The notes: generated by a model not told the origin, from the letters alone. A stretch of DNA of 64,000 bases from Engraulis encrasicolus (GCF_034702125.1 NC_085862.1:12121516-12185515), one strand, 5' to 3'. Shown: positions 34,470 to 44,686, counted from the stretch's first letter. A program made the numbers and translations.

Positions 34470-34761
34470 CAGTGGTGGACAAAGTAAAAGTACTTTTGTG
34501 GTGTAATTACAACAGTAGCACATGATATTACATTGCTGTTACACCGTTTGCTCCAGTATACCTACCTATTGAGATAGACTGTGTTATTACTGAAAAACAA
34601 TAAAAACCTAACAAGAACCCACCACAAACTCAATCCAACCTGTGCAGAATCAGCTCATTGTAAGACAAGTACATTGGTCTACTTTTTACTCAGATAAGTT
34701 ACCTGTGTTGGAAAGAAACTGTTAAAAAAAAAAACTTTTACTTTTACTTTGTCCACCACTG
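34470..34761. mobile_element. 292-bp hAT-type MITE
   Basis: Ends CAGTGGTGGACAAAGTAAAA and TACTTTGTCCACCACTG; flanks CTCGTACA and CTCATACA (7 of 8). Absent from duplicated unit 1 near 33198, which gives the empty site. Confidence 0.92.
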
Positions 34762-35331
34762 CTCATACATGACATTACCAATTGTTGTGTGCTCAGAGCG
34801 GCAGTTTACAAACGCACCCTTGGTGCCTTCTGCTGTTAGGCCTATGACACTGAGCCCACCGTTTCATTGATTGGAGTATTTGGGTTACATTTTCTCAATT
34901 TGTTGTATTTTTCAGGATCGCTGAGGACTCCCCCTCCATGCGTGACATCTTTGAGAAATTTCCACGCTTTCTGGAGATGCCAAGTTTGGTACGTCTGCCA
35001 GACATTTTTTTAACCTTTATTTAGAAAGAACAAGTCACGATATAGTTGTGTGCATTGTTGATTTTGGCTATACTTGGTGTTAATTAAGCTTCCAGATACT
35101 GCATGATTTATACCGTTCACTCAGTAGAGTAAAGCTTTCTATATAACCTGTTAAAACAGGGCGTTATAAATTTTGTGGTTACCAGAATGGCAATTACTGA
35201 GTCGCAGTGCATTACTAAAGGCCCTATGTTATGTCATAGTAGAGTAGTACTGGCAATTAACCTTTCAATGACTATTACAGCATGTTTCAGATGGTATGGC
35301 GTGCATTATGGGGCTAAGCACCATTGATGTA

Positions 35332-35365
<34 letters not shown>

Positions 35366-35939
35366 AAATCTTAAAAATTATTTCAGACTGGAACCAACTT
35401 TGCATCCCTCGGCACTGACACTGAGAAGGTTTCAAGGACCCCACTACTAGGAGGCGAGAGTTTGACACGGCATTGTCATCACTGCCATGGATGACAACGT
35501 AACCATTCCTGTTGCTGATTGCCTGACTTGCGCAGTGACAAGCTTTTCATGCTCTACTGGGTGTGTAACTTGGCATATCCACCACAGTTTAACTCTGTTT
35601 TTGCCTCTTTTGAATATGTGTACGATATAACCATCTCAACCAACACGTGGGCCAAGGTACTGGAACATTTCTCACTTCAAGTTGCTCTGTAGTCACTGGA
35701 CATTTTTTTAAACATCTACGCAGTCACCACCACTCCACACCATGTGCATTTTAATTACTTCTGATTCCACTGACATGCAGACTACATCCTATGCAATTTC
35801 AGGTAATTTACCTGGTACTGGAGAAACAGCATTGTATGCCATTCTAAGTGATACTTGCCTCGTTGTTTTGCAAAAATGTACTGTTCTTTGAATATAACTT
35901 AAAGTAAGATCATGTTGACTCTGAGGTTTTCTCCGGTTG

Positions 35940-36070
35940 TCAAGCACAACCTTAACGTTTTGTAAGTAAGTAATAGTCACAGGATATGCATGCATTTGTA
36001 ATTTGAGCACAACCTTAACGTTTTGTAAGTAAGTAATAGTCACAGGATATGCATGCATTTGTAATTTGAA
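35940..36070. repeat. Tandem duplication, period 63 bp (two copies)
   Basis: GCACAACCTTAACGTTTTGT through GCATTTGTAATTTGA occurs twice in direct succession, identical over the unit. Confidence 0.93.
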
Positions 36071-36714
36071 TTTTCGTTGAAAACGGCTCACCAAGCATAA
36101 AATGTTACCTCTGCTTTTGATTTTTCTTTTTTTTTAAATGTCCCTTAATACCAGCCTGTCTTTTTGTTGTGTCCACACAACTTTACCATCATCAGTGTTG
36201 GGAAGGAACAGATTGCTGTAAGTTACTGTATCCCCATCCTTTCAGATCAGTGCTTTAAAGCCTTTTGAAATTAAATTGTTAATAAACTTTGTGAAAACAA
36301 ACTCAAATCTTGGTAATTGGTTATGATTGATATAGCTTTGAAACTGTTAATTTGAAGTGTAGTAATTGCAGTGTCCATCTAACCAAGCAAATCGGTTAAA
36401 ATTTTAACCAATATCTGTGTCGGACACATATTAATCGAACAAATTGGTCAAAACAACCATTGGGGGATTGGTACATTTTTGACTTATAAAGATTGGTTAA
36501 ACATAACCAATATATTGGTCAAAACAACCGATATGGAATTGGTTAGTTTTTTAACCGATCTAGATTGGTTGAAATTTTAACTAAAGTCTAATCGGTTATT
36601 TTGACTAATATTTCTCTCGGACACATATTAATCGAACAGATCGGTTAAAAACTACTAATTTTTTGTTTATTTTAACCAATCTTTTTTAAGAGTGCAGAAA
36701 CACACGCACACACC

Positions 36715-36754
36715 CATAAACACACACACACACACACACACACATAGACCACAC

Positions 36755-36790
<36 letters not shown>
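36715..36790. repeat. (CA)n microsatellite
   Basis: CA tract with short interruptions; the remainder of the tract hit by the 8.1-kb element. Confidence 0.95.
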
Positions 36791-36793
<3 letters not shown>

Positions 36794-36929
36794 GAGAGCA
36801 AAGAGTTGCCCAATACTGTTCAATTTCTGCCCTAATAGGGGGCTTGTCCTTTAGGAGACAGAGATGTCATATCTATCCATAGAGACTACTGGACCTATTA
36901 TTCTGGTATTTCTTCTTCTGTAGCTCACG

Positions 36930-37065
36930 ACACATTTGTAGACAAGGGGAACAGGAGGGGTGAGAGAGCGCACTCTTGTGGCGAGCCTGTGGAGGAGCAA
37001 AGCTAACTGGACAAAACTCCATTCACCCTGACTTTCTAGTAGGCTCCTAGTGCAGATGGGGTCGC
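36930..37065 (-). pseudogene. LINE reverse-transcriptase fragment (right-arm copy of 5281)
   Basis: Minus-strand copy of the segment carrying the GSPQ...LSPLLF region, with one substitution difference or so from the left arm. Confidence 0.7.
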
Positions 37066-37223
37066 CGGCGGGCCTACTGACTATTTGCTGAAAATTCTCA
37101 ACTAGGCCTACATCATAACAACATTGCTACGACAGTACAGAGAGCCTTAAGTAATAGATTAAGACATAGCCATCAACCTTCACCGTTTTCCCAGTTTATC
37201 TCTGGCTTGTAGATGTAGTCTAA

Positions 37224-37933
37224 AGGGGGATTCATACTTGGCGTGACTGGCGCTACCCTCCTTCATACTTCACTCGCGACGATGGCGCGCGCCGTCACGT
37301 GACCCAAAATGACGTCACACGCCGTGGCGCGAGCTGCCGTGGCGCGAGTTCGTGCACCCCACATTTTTTGTAACTTGGCGTGCGCCACCAGCGACCATGT
37401 AGGCAGACAAAGCAGGAGTTGCGAAGAGAGGCTACAGCTAGGCTACTGTAGGCTACTACAGAATGGATTCTGCATCATTTTGAGGATAATAAAATGTCCT
37501 AGAGAGTTATTTTATCTTCTCCCTTAAATGTTGTTCAGTGAAACAATTGTTTACTTTGTTCAGAAGCACATTGTGTTCGGCGATCTATTTATATATTTAT
37601 ATTCTGCCGCCAGAACAATGCTCTCACATGGTCTTGGAATGATCTGGCAATGTAGGCTACAACAAAAATCTATGTTTCAATGTGGTAAGTCACAAGTCAG
37701 ACGTTCAGTAGCCCTACAGCAGCCGTGTTTGGCTTTCTATTTTATACATCCGTGGAACCCACGCTGCGAGTTACGAAAGATACTGCAGTTTCTCTCATGA
37801 ACAGCAGAGGGCACTTCCGAAAATGCGAGCGAAAGCCTGTTTGAAGTATGAATAGTCTGGCGCAAGTGATGACGTCATTGATGGTTCTCGCGCCAAACGC
37901 GCCAAAGTGCGCACGTGAAGTATGCAGAGCCCT
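37224..37933. mobile_element. 710-bp PIF/Harbinger-like MITE
   Basis: Ends AGGGGGATTCATACTT and AAGTATGCAGAGCCCT, flanked by TAA on both sides (37221-37223, 37934-37936). The partner locus near 61530 has the empty site GGTTAGACTAC. A 3-bp target duplication is typical of the PIF/Harbinger group. GC-rich ends with GGCGC/GCGCC motifs. Confidence 0.8.
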
Positions 37934-37984
37934 TAACTGGAAGCACCCAATGATGCCACTAATGCCCCAATTACACCATAGTGA

Positions 37985-38130
37985 ACCAACCGTATCTCAC
38001 TCATTTCGTGAAGTATTCACGAAAAAAATAGATTAATTTTCGTGGTGCATTCACGTTATTGCCCGCCTTTCGTAAAGTCTTCACGAAAATAATAGATTAA
38101 TTTTCACGCTGCCTATTCACTTGAATTGCC
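37985..38130. repeat. Degenerate direct repeat around CGTGAAGTATTCACGAAAA
   Basis: Two near copies (TTTCGTGAAGTATTCACGAA and TTTCGTAAAGTCTTCACGAA), each followed by an ATAGATTAATTTTCG/C block. Each unit is itself palindromic. Confidence 0.8.
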
Positions 38131-38216
38131 CGACTGTTGCCTAGCGACCCACTAGTTTGATGCCCTTTCGGTAGCCTACCGTCACATGGTAATCAAACAT
38201 TTCAAACAAGCAATTT

Positions 38217-38297
38217 AGGGTTAGGTTTAGGGTCAAGGTTAGGGTTAAGGTTAGGGTTAAGGTTAGGGTATAGGGTTAGGTTTAGGGTTAGGGTTAA
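38217..38297. repeat. Degenerate telomere-like (TTAGGG)n tract
   Basis: About 80 bases of TTAGGGTTAGG, TTTAGGGTCAAGG and GGTTAGGGTTAAGG variants, the vertebrate telomere motif in imperfect form, within the ~335-bp block absent from the partner duplicate at 61.48 kb. Confidence 0.88.
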
Positions 38298-38817
38298 GTG
38301 AAACGTCTGTTAAGCGTGCATAGCATACATAAGCAGTGGTATTTTTCTAAGCGCTGGGCAAAAGCGTGCGCGTCAGTGCTCCAAACTCGCGCTCCAGCGC
38401 TTCCAACTTGAGAGTGAAATAATAGAGGCCCACTCAACTTTGTTGTAGGCTATTCTTCGTGTCTGTTCACAGAGATAAATGTTTAACCTGCTGAATTTCT
38501 AATAAGCAAATGGTGGCAAAATAATAATGCAAGACATAACGCATCTTACAATAACTATGCCTGACGCATTACACCACTGCTTTGGACTATTGTTCCTTTA
38601 GGTATATCCTACGTGTGGAAATGTAGCCTAGAATAAGCTATGAAGGCTATCGATGTAAGTAACCAAGATTGATGAAATTATGTCCATAATGTTGCTCATT
38701 CAAGACGGGCGTTGTGCACACTTGAGGTTGGCCATACTCCTAAGCACCATAGGTGCAACCGATATCATTACTAATGCTGCACCACACATTGTCCACAAGA
38801 TGGCTCTCTAAGGTCAC

Positions 38818-38925
38818 AAATGGTGCGTTAGTGAAGCTTTGCAAGATGCATGGACAAGTTTCAATGAGCAGCATCGTTGCACTACCTACTCTGGCCACCA
38901 TCCTACAGTGCACCCTGTAAAAGAA
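38818..38925. mobile_element. MITE end fragment (family of 48245/55620/62755)
   Basis: GTTTCAATGAGCAGCATCGT, TGCACTACCTACTCTGGCCA and CAGTGCACCCTG match one end of the family. Confidence 0.65.
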
Positions 38926-39001
38926 TTTAAAAAAAGAAAGAAAAGTTCAAAAAGTTAAATTAAGTTTTCAAAACTATTCACTCAATAAATAGAATGGCGT
39001 A

Positions 39002-39045
39002 CAATAAATCAATAAATAAATAAATAAATAAATAAATAAATATGG
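39002..39045. repeat. (AATA)n microsatellite
   Basis: ATAAATCAATAAATAAATAA continuing to 39042. Confidence 0.95.
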
Positions 39046-39222
39046 CTCCCCTGCTGAACAGCTGCTGGAGTTTTGGGGTACATTATATTTTGGACTTCTG
39101 TGGAGCCTATGCTCATTTTCATGCAAAGTCAGCCTTGTTGCAGGCCTTATAAACCGGCCACATCGGCAACATTTGAATGCAAAGCTGGTCGGAATATTAA
39201 TGATGAAAGGGATCATCTAATC

Positions 39223-39480
39223 CAGGGGTCCCCAACCTCTCTGTGTCTGAGGGCTACTTGAGGTCTACTAGGGCTACTCGAGGGCTACTGAGGGCTACTT
39301 GTTTGTTCAAAGTCCTCTAGTGATGTCTTGACATCATTCCCAAATCACACTATGATTGAATGATAATTTGCTTATAGGTTATAAAGAAATAATCTCATAT
39401 TTAAATTAAGAAAAACATTAACTGTGACTAAAATCTTGTAGTCATCACTGTTTACTAACATCCTTGGTAGGCACATCGAT
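39223..39480. other. One-ended hAT-like terminus and short repeats
   Basis: CAGGGGTCCCCAACC is a typical hAT MITE end, followed by repeated GGGCTACT motifs. No second terminus was found before the LINE. Confidence 0.35.
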
Positions 39481-40592
39481 ATCAAATTCCATTTCCATTT
39501 CCATTTCATTTATTTAAACTCGAAGAATCATTGAGGGCCCAGCCCTCATTTACAATGATGTCGAGTAAAACAAACAATTGCACATATAAAATCATATATA
39601 AACAACGAACATACACAATACACCATAAATCATATAAGAGGTAAGAATTAAGACAAACTATGAATTAAAACTTATGAGTTAAAACAAGTGCAAGTATGTG
39701 ATAAAAAACTTCCCAGTGTAACTTTAAAATGTTCTAATGGCACAAAGGCTTGAAGACCCATCCTTTGTTGTAAGTTATTCCAAACTGAAGGTCCACAGAC
39801 ACTAAAAGCTGTTTTACCCAGTTCAGTGCGGGCATAAGGGACCTCCAGTAAAAAATTGCTGCTGCGGGTTTGGTATGGGTTGGAGTGCCAAACTAAAAGA
39901 GATGAAATATAAAATGGGAGTTTGCCAGTGAGGGCCTTATAAATAAAAATAAAATAATGCATGTCCCTTCTGTGAGAAAGTGGAGCCCACCCAACTTTAT
40001 CATATAACAGGCAATGATGTGTACTATATGGATCCCCAGTAATAAAACGAAGAGCTGAATGATAGACAGTGTCAAGTGCCTTCAGATTAGAGAGTGGTGC
40101 ATGTCTGTAAATAATATCACCATAGTCAAGGGAAGACAGAAAAGTAGCTTCAATTAACTTTTTTCTGCAGAAAACAGGAAAGTGATATTTATTTCTGTGC
40201 AGGAAAGATAGCTTTTGTCTGAGCGTAGTGACAAGACAGTCAGTATGTTTCTTGAATGTGAACTTGTCATCTAGCCAGATTCCCAGGTACTTATAATGTG
40301 ATACTCTCTCAATAACAGACCCATCTAAAGTAGATATATTAAAATCATTTTTCATGCCATGCTTAGATCGAGTAAAGACCATACATTTAGTCTTGCTTAC
40401 ATTAAGTAGAAGCTTAAGACTAATGAAGGCATTTTGTAGGATATTAAAAGACTGCTGCAATTTCTCCAAGGCTAGCTGTACAGAATCTGCAACACAATAC
40501 AAAATTGTATCATCTGCATATAGATGAATAGAGCAGTTGGAAAGGAGAGAAAGTATGCTATTTATGTACATGGTGAAGAGTACCGGACCTAA
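39480..40592 (-). mobile_element. 5'-truncated LINE, ORF2 C-terminal half open for 299 codons
   Basis: On the minus strand the copy begins at ~40592 inside the reverse transcriptase (GPVLFTMYINSI), with the catalytic YADDT box at about residue 18-22 of the open frame. It continues through LNVSKTKCMVFTRSKHG, SHYKYLGIWLDDKFTFK, ATFLSSLDYGDIIYRHA and YHSALRFITGDPYSTHHC to a stop at 39672. The 3' end has a polyadenylation-like TTTAAATAAATG and short GAAATG repeats at 39487-39515. It lacks the endonuclease and N-terminal RT, so it is dead on arrival, but with little damage it is younger than the relative at 26541. Confidence 0.92.
39672..40571 (-). CDS. LINE ORF2 fragment: reverse transcriptase C-terminal part
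   Basis: 299 codons without a stop. Visible order: ADD-box at residues 18-22, the thumb-like region with TKCMVFTRS around 60-70, KYLGIWLDD around 93-101, then the long conserved post-RT region (LDYGDIIYR around 149-157, YHSALRFITG around 170, KVGWAPLSHRRD around 190). The C-terminus is LGSFLSHTCTCFNS. It would be membrane-free and nuclear/cytoplasmic in an intact element. The ATG used is internal; the true protein starts far upstream and is missing, so this is not an independent gene. Confidence 0.85.
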   Translation of the reverse strand: MYINSILSLLSNCSIHLYADDTILYCVADSVQLALEKLQQSFNILQNAFISLKLLLNVSKTKCMVFTRSKHGMKNDFNISTLDGSVIERVSHYKYLGIWLDDKFTFKKHTDCLVTTLRQKLSFLHRNKYHFPVFCRKKLIEATFLSSLDYGDIIYRHAPLSNLKALDTVYHSALRFITGDPYSTHHCLLYDKVGWAPLSHRRDMHYFIFIYKALTGKLPFYISSLLVWHSNPYQTRSSNFLLEVPYARTELGKTAFSVCGPSVWNNLQQRMGLQAFVPLEHFKVTLGSFLSHTCTCFNS

Positions 40593-42030
40593 AAAATTGA
40601 TAGTTTTTGTAATGGTTTTTGTTGTAGGCCTATTTTGTTATGTAGGCCTATTTTATACGTTGAAAATAGGCCTATGTTTCGATGTTTGATACTGTTAGTT
40701 ATGTATTTTGTTTCTTACATTTGTAACATTTTAGTGCTGGGTATTTTGTATTGTAGGCTATTTGAAAATACATTTAACTGTACTCTATATTTGCCCTATT
40801 AGGCAACCAGTTTGTAGGCTAGCCTACGTAGTTGGTTTTAGTCTCACTGGGAAAATCAGTGACAGAGAAAACATAGGCAATAGAATGGGTGGTGATTTGG
40901 TGAGAACCGCGAACTGATTAGTAGAAGCGAATTAGACCTAATAGGCATGAGTCGGTTGATCACCGTCAGCTGTGTCTTGTCAGCTGATTTGGTTTGCGCG
41001 GCAAAACTGGAGTGCAGGTTTATAATTAGGCTTTCTAGACTAGTTTGGCCGTTTGGGAGACTACTGGAAGCTAGGCAGACTTTGCTGTGCTTGCCTGTGC
41101 ACCAAGCCAAAGACGACTTATTGTACTACAAACGTGATTTCTGAAACGAGGCAGCCGGTAAGTGCTTGTTTTATTCATTTCGCAATGTTTAGCGCGATGG
41201 GTAGGCTAGGAGATAGACTATCTCTGTATGGCTCTGACTTGCTTTCTGCTCTATTGATGATAACTACTGCGATGGGACCTGTAGGCCTACAATCTCGTAA
41301 ATCACGAGGGCTTGTGGTTATTCAATCTGGTTTGTCGTCTAACATTGCAAAGTTTTTATTTTTGAATTATTGTAGACATGGTTGCACATTTCCTGCGTGT
41401 TTGCACATGAGCATTTTTGCACATTTCTGTCTTTTCTTTCTCTGTCTGCATGTTTCCCTCCAGGTTTTTCACCAACCAAATCAAAAAGGAAATCCTTTCC
41501 AGTGGAATAGTGCCTTAAACCTCCACCAGAAGTCGCCATCCTTTTTACACAAGTTGGGGAAAATGCACAGAGGCCAACCAAAGAAAAAAACTCAAACAAA
41601 AATAAAACCATTATAATAAATAATAATAATAAAAAAATAAGACTATTCAGGACATCCACACCAAAAGACAAGGTGAATGGAATCCTGTATCTGTGCATAG
41701 TCTTTCAAGTGTGGAAAACCCAGTGCTGATACCGGTATGTATACACTTGACAGTGGAAAACCAAAGCAACATTGGAAACCAACGACCAGTGAGCCGTCTG
41801 CCAGCGGACCACCACTGACCAGTGAGGCAACTGACCAGTGGACGACCTTCTGCTGTCAGTGACCAAGATGCAAAGACTCCATTCACACCACAATCCAACA
41901 AAGATCAAGAGAGTAAACACTTGACATAGGGGCCTGGAGGATAAAGCTTGAAGAAGAAGAAAAAAACAGGAAAAAAGGTCCTGCCTCCCACTTTGCTTCA
42001 TCTCCCCTGTTGACATTCAGGAGCCTAGCC
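40593..42030. other. Unassigned sequence
   Basis: Mostly AT-rich, with TAGGCCTA motifs near 40620-40680 and a tract with repeated GACCAGTG near 41785-41840. A 187-codon frame at 41053 has no recognised domain and is probably chance. Some of the 41640-42000 part could be untranslated retroelement sequence adjoining the Pao fragment. Confidence 0.4.
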
Positions 42031-42035
42031 ACTCT

Positions 42036-42850
42036 TTATGTCCATGCAACTGTCCCAATCAGCTGTCTCAGACTGCTGAAGCACCTTTTGTCCATTAGCT
42101 CTTGGACTGCTGCTATTGTGGGTGGGGGAGTTCTGAACTTGGACTGTGTGTTGTCCTGGACTGCAGTTTGGTGTTGTGCCTTCAGCTGACTTCGGGTGAG
42201 TACTGCAGTGAATGTTTTCTTCGGCATTTCTAGTGACATTGTATCTTGCTTGTGCAGTAATGCCTTTTACTGACTGTGCTGGCTACTGAAGGAATTACAC
42301 ACCACATTGCCACTTGGAAGTTTCAGTTAGGTCTTCAGGACTGGCCTGATATCTGCTATGTTCACAGCACTTGGAATGCATCACCAATCTCAGTCAATGC
42401 TGCTCTGGATTTTGCCAGCTCCGTTTCCTTTAAGGGTTTGGCATCCATAACTTCCATGCTGTATGGCACACAAGATGATCTGGCTATCAGCTACGTGATG
42501 CCACTTCTTGACCTCGATTCGGCAGTGCTTTTGGAAGTAGTTCTTCATCCGTGCTGCAAAGACTGCTGTGCACCTCTTCAACTTGACTTGTGGTCAAGAG
42601 GGTTCAGCTTGGCCTTGGCCTCAACCAGCTTCACGATGACACCGTGCCTACAGCTCCACCTCAGGTACCGCACAGTACCAGTAAGGTAGAGTAGAATAGA
42701 GTAAGGTAGATGCTTGGCTTAACAGCTCTCTTCTGGTGAGTGGTTCTCTCACTGTCTGGTTCTGGCCGAAGCACATTTCTTTTTTCTTCTTGGAGAAGTT
42801 GATCTCCGCTGATGCCTGAGATAAGTGGTGAATTCTGGGTACTGTGGGCA
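42036..42850 (-). pseudogene. Pao-type retrotransposon pol fragment (RT end, RNase H, linker), copy 1
   Basis: On the minus strand, NFSKKKKEMC and LTRRELLSQAS (end of RT) near 42830-42710 are followed at 42581-42390 by VFAARMKNYFQKHC, RIEVKKWHHVADSQ and LCAIQHGSYGCQT, the RNase H-like region, and at 42239-42036 by VLTRSQLKAQ and CFSSLRQLIGTVAW, the region before the integrase. This order is that of BEL/Pao pol. Frames are broken by stops and a GTAGAGTAGAATAG-type insertion near 42690. A direct copy lies at 53800-54480. Confidence 0.75.
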
Positions 42851-43300
42851 TAGTCCCCGGGGGGCTGGTCCTGATGGCCTGGATGGGGATTCAGAGTGGC
42901 GGTCTGGTCCGTGGTTCCTTCGGCTTCCTTGGGGTGGGTGGCCAGCACGGTCAGTGGAATACCTTACTGTGCAGACAGGAGGTGGTGTTGCTGGAGTGTA
43001 GAGGAGGGCATTCACTGCAGTGCTCGCCTGAGCTCAGCTGTGGCCACGGCACCCAGTTGCTGTCTGGAACGGCGTGTGGTCCAGGTCTGGGGTTGCTCCA
43101 CCAGCAGTGGTAGCAGTCCAGGAGCTGTTTGATGAAGGGCACTTCGGCCGTCTGGGTCAGTTGGTCAGGGCAGTTGCATGGACATGGGGAGTGACTGTCG
43201 GATTCCTGAGTGTTGGGAAGGGAAATGGGGGGAATGTGTGCAGGGGCCTTTGAAGAGGACAGTGGAGATTTCAAAACAGTCAACATCTAAAATCTACCCC
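42850..43300. other. Unassigned part of the duplicated Pao block
   Basis: 42100-43110 matches 53760-54790 in direct orientation, including GTCCTGATGGCCTGG / GTCCTGATGTCCTGG and CTTCCTTGGGGTGGGTGGCC. No domain recognised in this part. Confidence 0.55.
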
Positions 43301-43399
43301 CTCAAAAGACTGCAAGAAATGCAAGCACAAGTCAGCCTGTTCTGAAGTCCTGGAGCCAACTTACAGGCCCGAACCTGTTCATTCACAGCAAGTGGCACA

Positions 43400-43660
43400 C
43401 TACTAGAAGAAATGTTGCTGTTGGAGATGTAGTGTGGCTCTGCGACCAAAATGTCTTACGAGGAAATTCAAGCTCGCAAGAGTGCAAAGTCCAAAGGCAT
43501 TGTCCAGGATGAAATTCCCTCCAAGTGGATGTGCTCAAGTGAAAATTCCAAAGCAAACCAGGAAGTCCTGGGACCCGCAAGGTACCACACTGCATCGGGA
43601 TGTGCGACCGTTCCTCTTCCAAGTTAGCAGAAACCAGCTTGCCTGATGGGTGTGATCTTC
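43400..43660 (+). pseudogene. Pao-type DUF5641-like pol C-terminus, copy 1
   Basis: Plus strand: RNVAVGDVVWLCDQN, then after a frameshift RKFKLARVQS and SWDPQGTTLHRDVRPFL. These are the hallmarks of the C-terminal domain after the integrase in Pao elements. It is oriented opposite to the neighbouring pol fragment (42036-42850), so the locus is rearranged. A second copy is at 49810-50085. Confidence 0.75.
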
Positions 43661-43876
43661 CTGCGTCACGCCATGCCAAGATCGAGTGGGAAGTGTCGCG
43701 GCAGGTGGTGTCTGCCTGGGCAGACTCGCTGATTGACAACCTCCACAGGTCCTTGCTGCACTGGATGTGTGGGGTGAGTAAAAAGTCAATGTACTGTAAC
43801 TTTTTTTTTAAACTAAGAGAATGCCTTTAAATTGTGTACCTTCAGTGTCACATTGGTGTCTGATTAAGACTAAAGA

Positions 43877-43943
<67 letters not shown>

Positions 43944-43958
43944 ACACTCACACTCACA
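43877..43958. repeat. (CT)n microsatellite
   Basis: CT run followed by CACTCACACTCACACACA. It occupies the place of the intron before exon 2 in the other AQP0 units. Confidence 0.97.
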
Positions 43959-43969
43959 CACAGTGAGAA

Positions 43970-44070
43970 TAATTATTTCAATCTTTGCTGATTTTGTGGC
44001 TTTGTTATGGACATTCTAACTCACCAGAAATAAAACCCCAATGAAACCACAAAATGATTCAAAGATCTGT
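43970..44070. mobile_element. Tc1-like terminal remnant, unit A
   Basis: CAGTGAGAATAATTATTTCA, then TTTGCTGATTTTGTGGCTTT. It is the same terminus found after exon 2 in units B and C, here joined directly to the CT tract. Confidence 0.65.
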
Positions 44071-44373
44071 GACCTTAAAATTATTTTGGTCTATCTACTT
44101 AAAGAAGGCTCAAAGTGCTGCACATGTTGGCAACAGTGCTGAATGTAGCTTAACTCTTACACTGCTAAAATGTGCACATAGACACTTTGGACACTTCTCT
44201 AGTTTTGATCGTGTGTGTGTGTGTAAGTGGATGGGGAGATCTGACCCTGTGAATATATGTATGGTGAATATTTGTGAATATACAGTATGTGTAATGTCCT
44301 TGTGTCTGTATTTATGTATGTATGCTACTTGACACCTTCATTTCCCTCTGGATCAATAAATGATACTCTACTA

Positions 44374-44686
44374 CAGTGATTCTTAACCTGGGGTGCGCCA
44401 GAGATTTCAGGGGGTGCGCGGAATTGAGTGTTGAGGTTGTGACAAATTCTGCTTCCAAACATTATAATTAAATTTGGTCTTAATTTGGCCTAAACATGTT
44501 TTCGTCCCCATGTAAATTCATTAAAGTATTGATTAATTACAATGATTCTTACTTTAGACATTAATCACTTAACTTAAATCATTTTTTTGGTGCGTATACA
44601 CGTGTAGACATTTGGGATGGGGGTGCGCGGCTTGTCTTGGGAACAGCTAAGTGGGTGCGTTCAGAAAAAAAGGTTAAGAACCACTG
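44374..44686. mobile_element. 313-bp hAT-type MITE
   Basis: Ends CAGTGATTCTTAACCTGGGG and AAGGTTAAGAACCACTG; perfect 8-bp duplication CTCTACTA (44366-44373, 44687-44694). Confidence 0.95.

Larger units (their letters stand above)
32298..34988 (+). repeat. Tandem duplication of a ~1.1-kb exon-bearing segment
   Basis: Unit 1 starts at ~32298 and unit 2 at ~33408, both with TTTCAAGTGATGAGTAAAAT. Each has the same series of exon-like blocks. Unit 2 is longer because it carries MITE insertions at 34195 and 34470. Confidence 0.88.
32583..35512 (+). pseudogene. Unidentified spliced gene remnant inside the 8.1-kb element
   Basis: Blocks bounded by consensus splice sites: 32583-32684 (TTGCAG / GTGAGT), 32813-32911 (TTGCAG / GTTAGC), ~33358 onward (TTCCAG), repeated as ~33727-33831, 33972-34073, 34916-34988 (TTTCAG / GTACGT), then 35387 onward. 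The second block reads KISLLLDGSSGRSGPYLQ then MLLNIDRISK; the 34916 block reads IAEDSPSMRDIFEKFPRFL then EMPSL in one frame. The latter resembles uncharacterised multi-copy teleost proteins with DILxxFPRxLxxPxLI motifs; this is a memory-based impression. Frames do not join cleanly, so it is probably decayed or a captured gene fragment. Could also be a non-coding transcript. Confidence 0.4.
28572..36694. mobile_element. 8.1-kb transposon of unassigned type inserted in the right-arm CA tract
   Basis: The ends are inverted: CACCCTTAAAAGAGATTGG at 28572 and CCAATCTTTTTTAAGAGTG at 36694. Just inside each end, ATTGGTTAA-type motifs recur over ~240 bp (28580-28820) and ~320 bp (36375-36690), like subterminal binding-site arrays. 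Removing it restores the CA tract and the continuous inverted match with 5281-5540. A target duplication cannot be read because the target is CA repeat. No transposase is recognised; the interior has exon-like segments, a nested hAT and internal duplications. Confidence 0.82.
37178..38750. repeat. Second inverted duplication, partner of 60530-61574
   Basis: 37178-37223 and 37934-37977 match 61500-61574 in reverse complement, and 38310-38735 matches 60540-61480. This copy has extra insertions (37224-37933 and about 37978-38310); the partner has its own at about 60750-61285. Confidence 0.9.

Noticed and set aside
41053..41616. 187-codon ORF as a host gene
   Set aside because: No recognisable domain, irregular composition, and an overlapping opposite-strand frame of similar length; likely chance.
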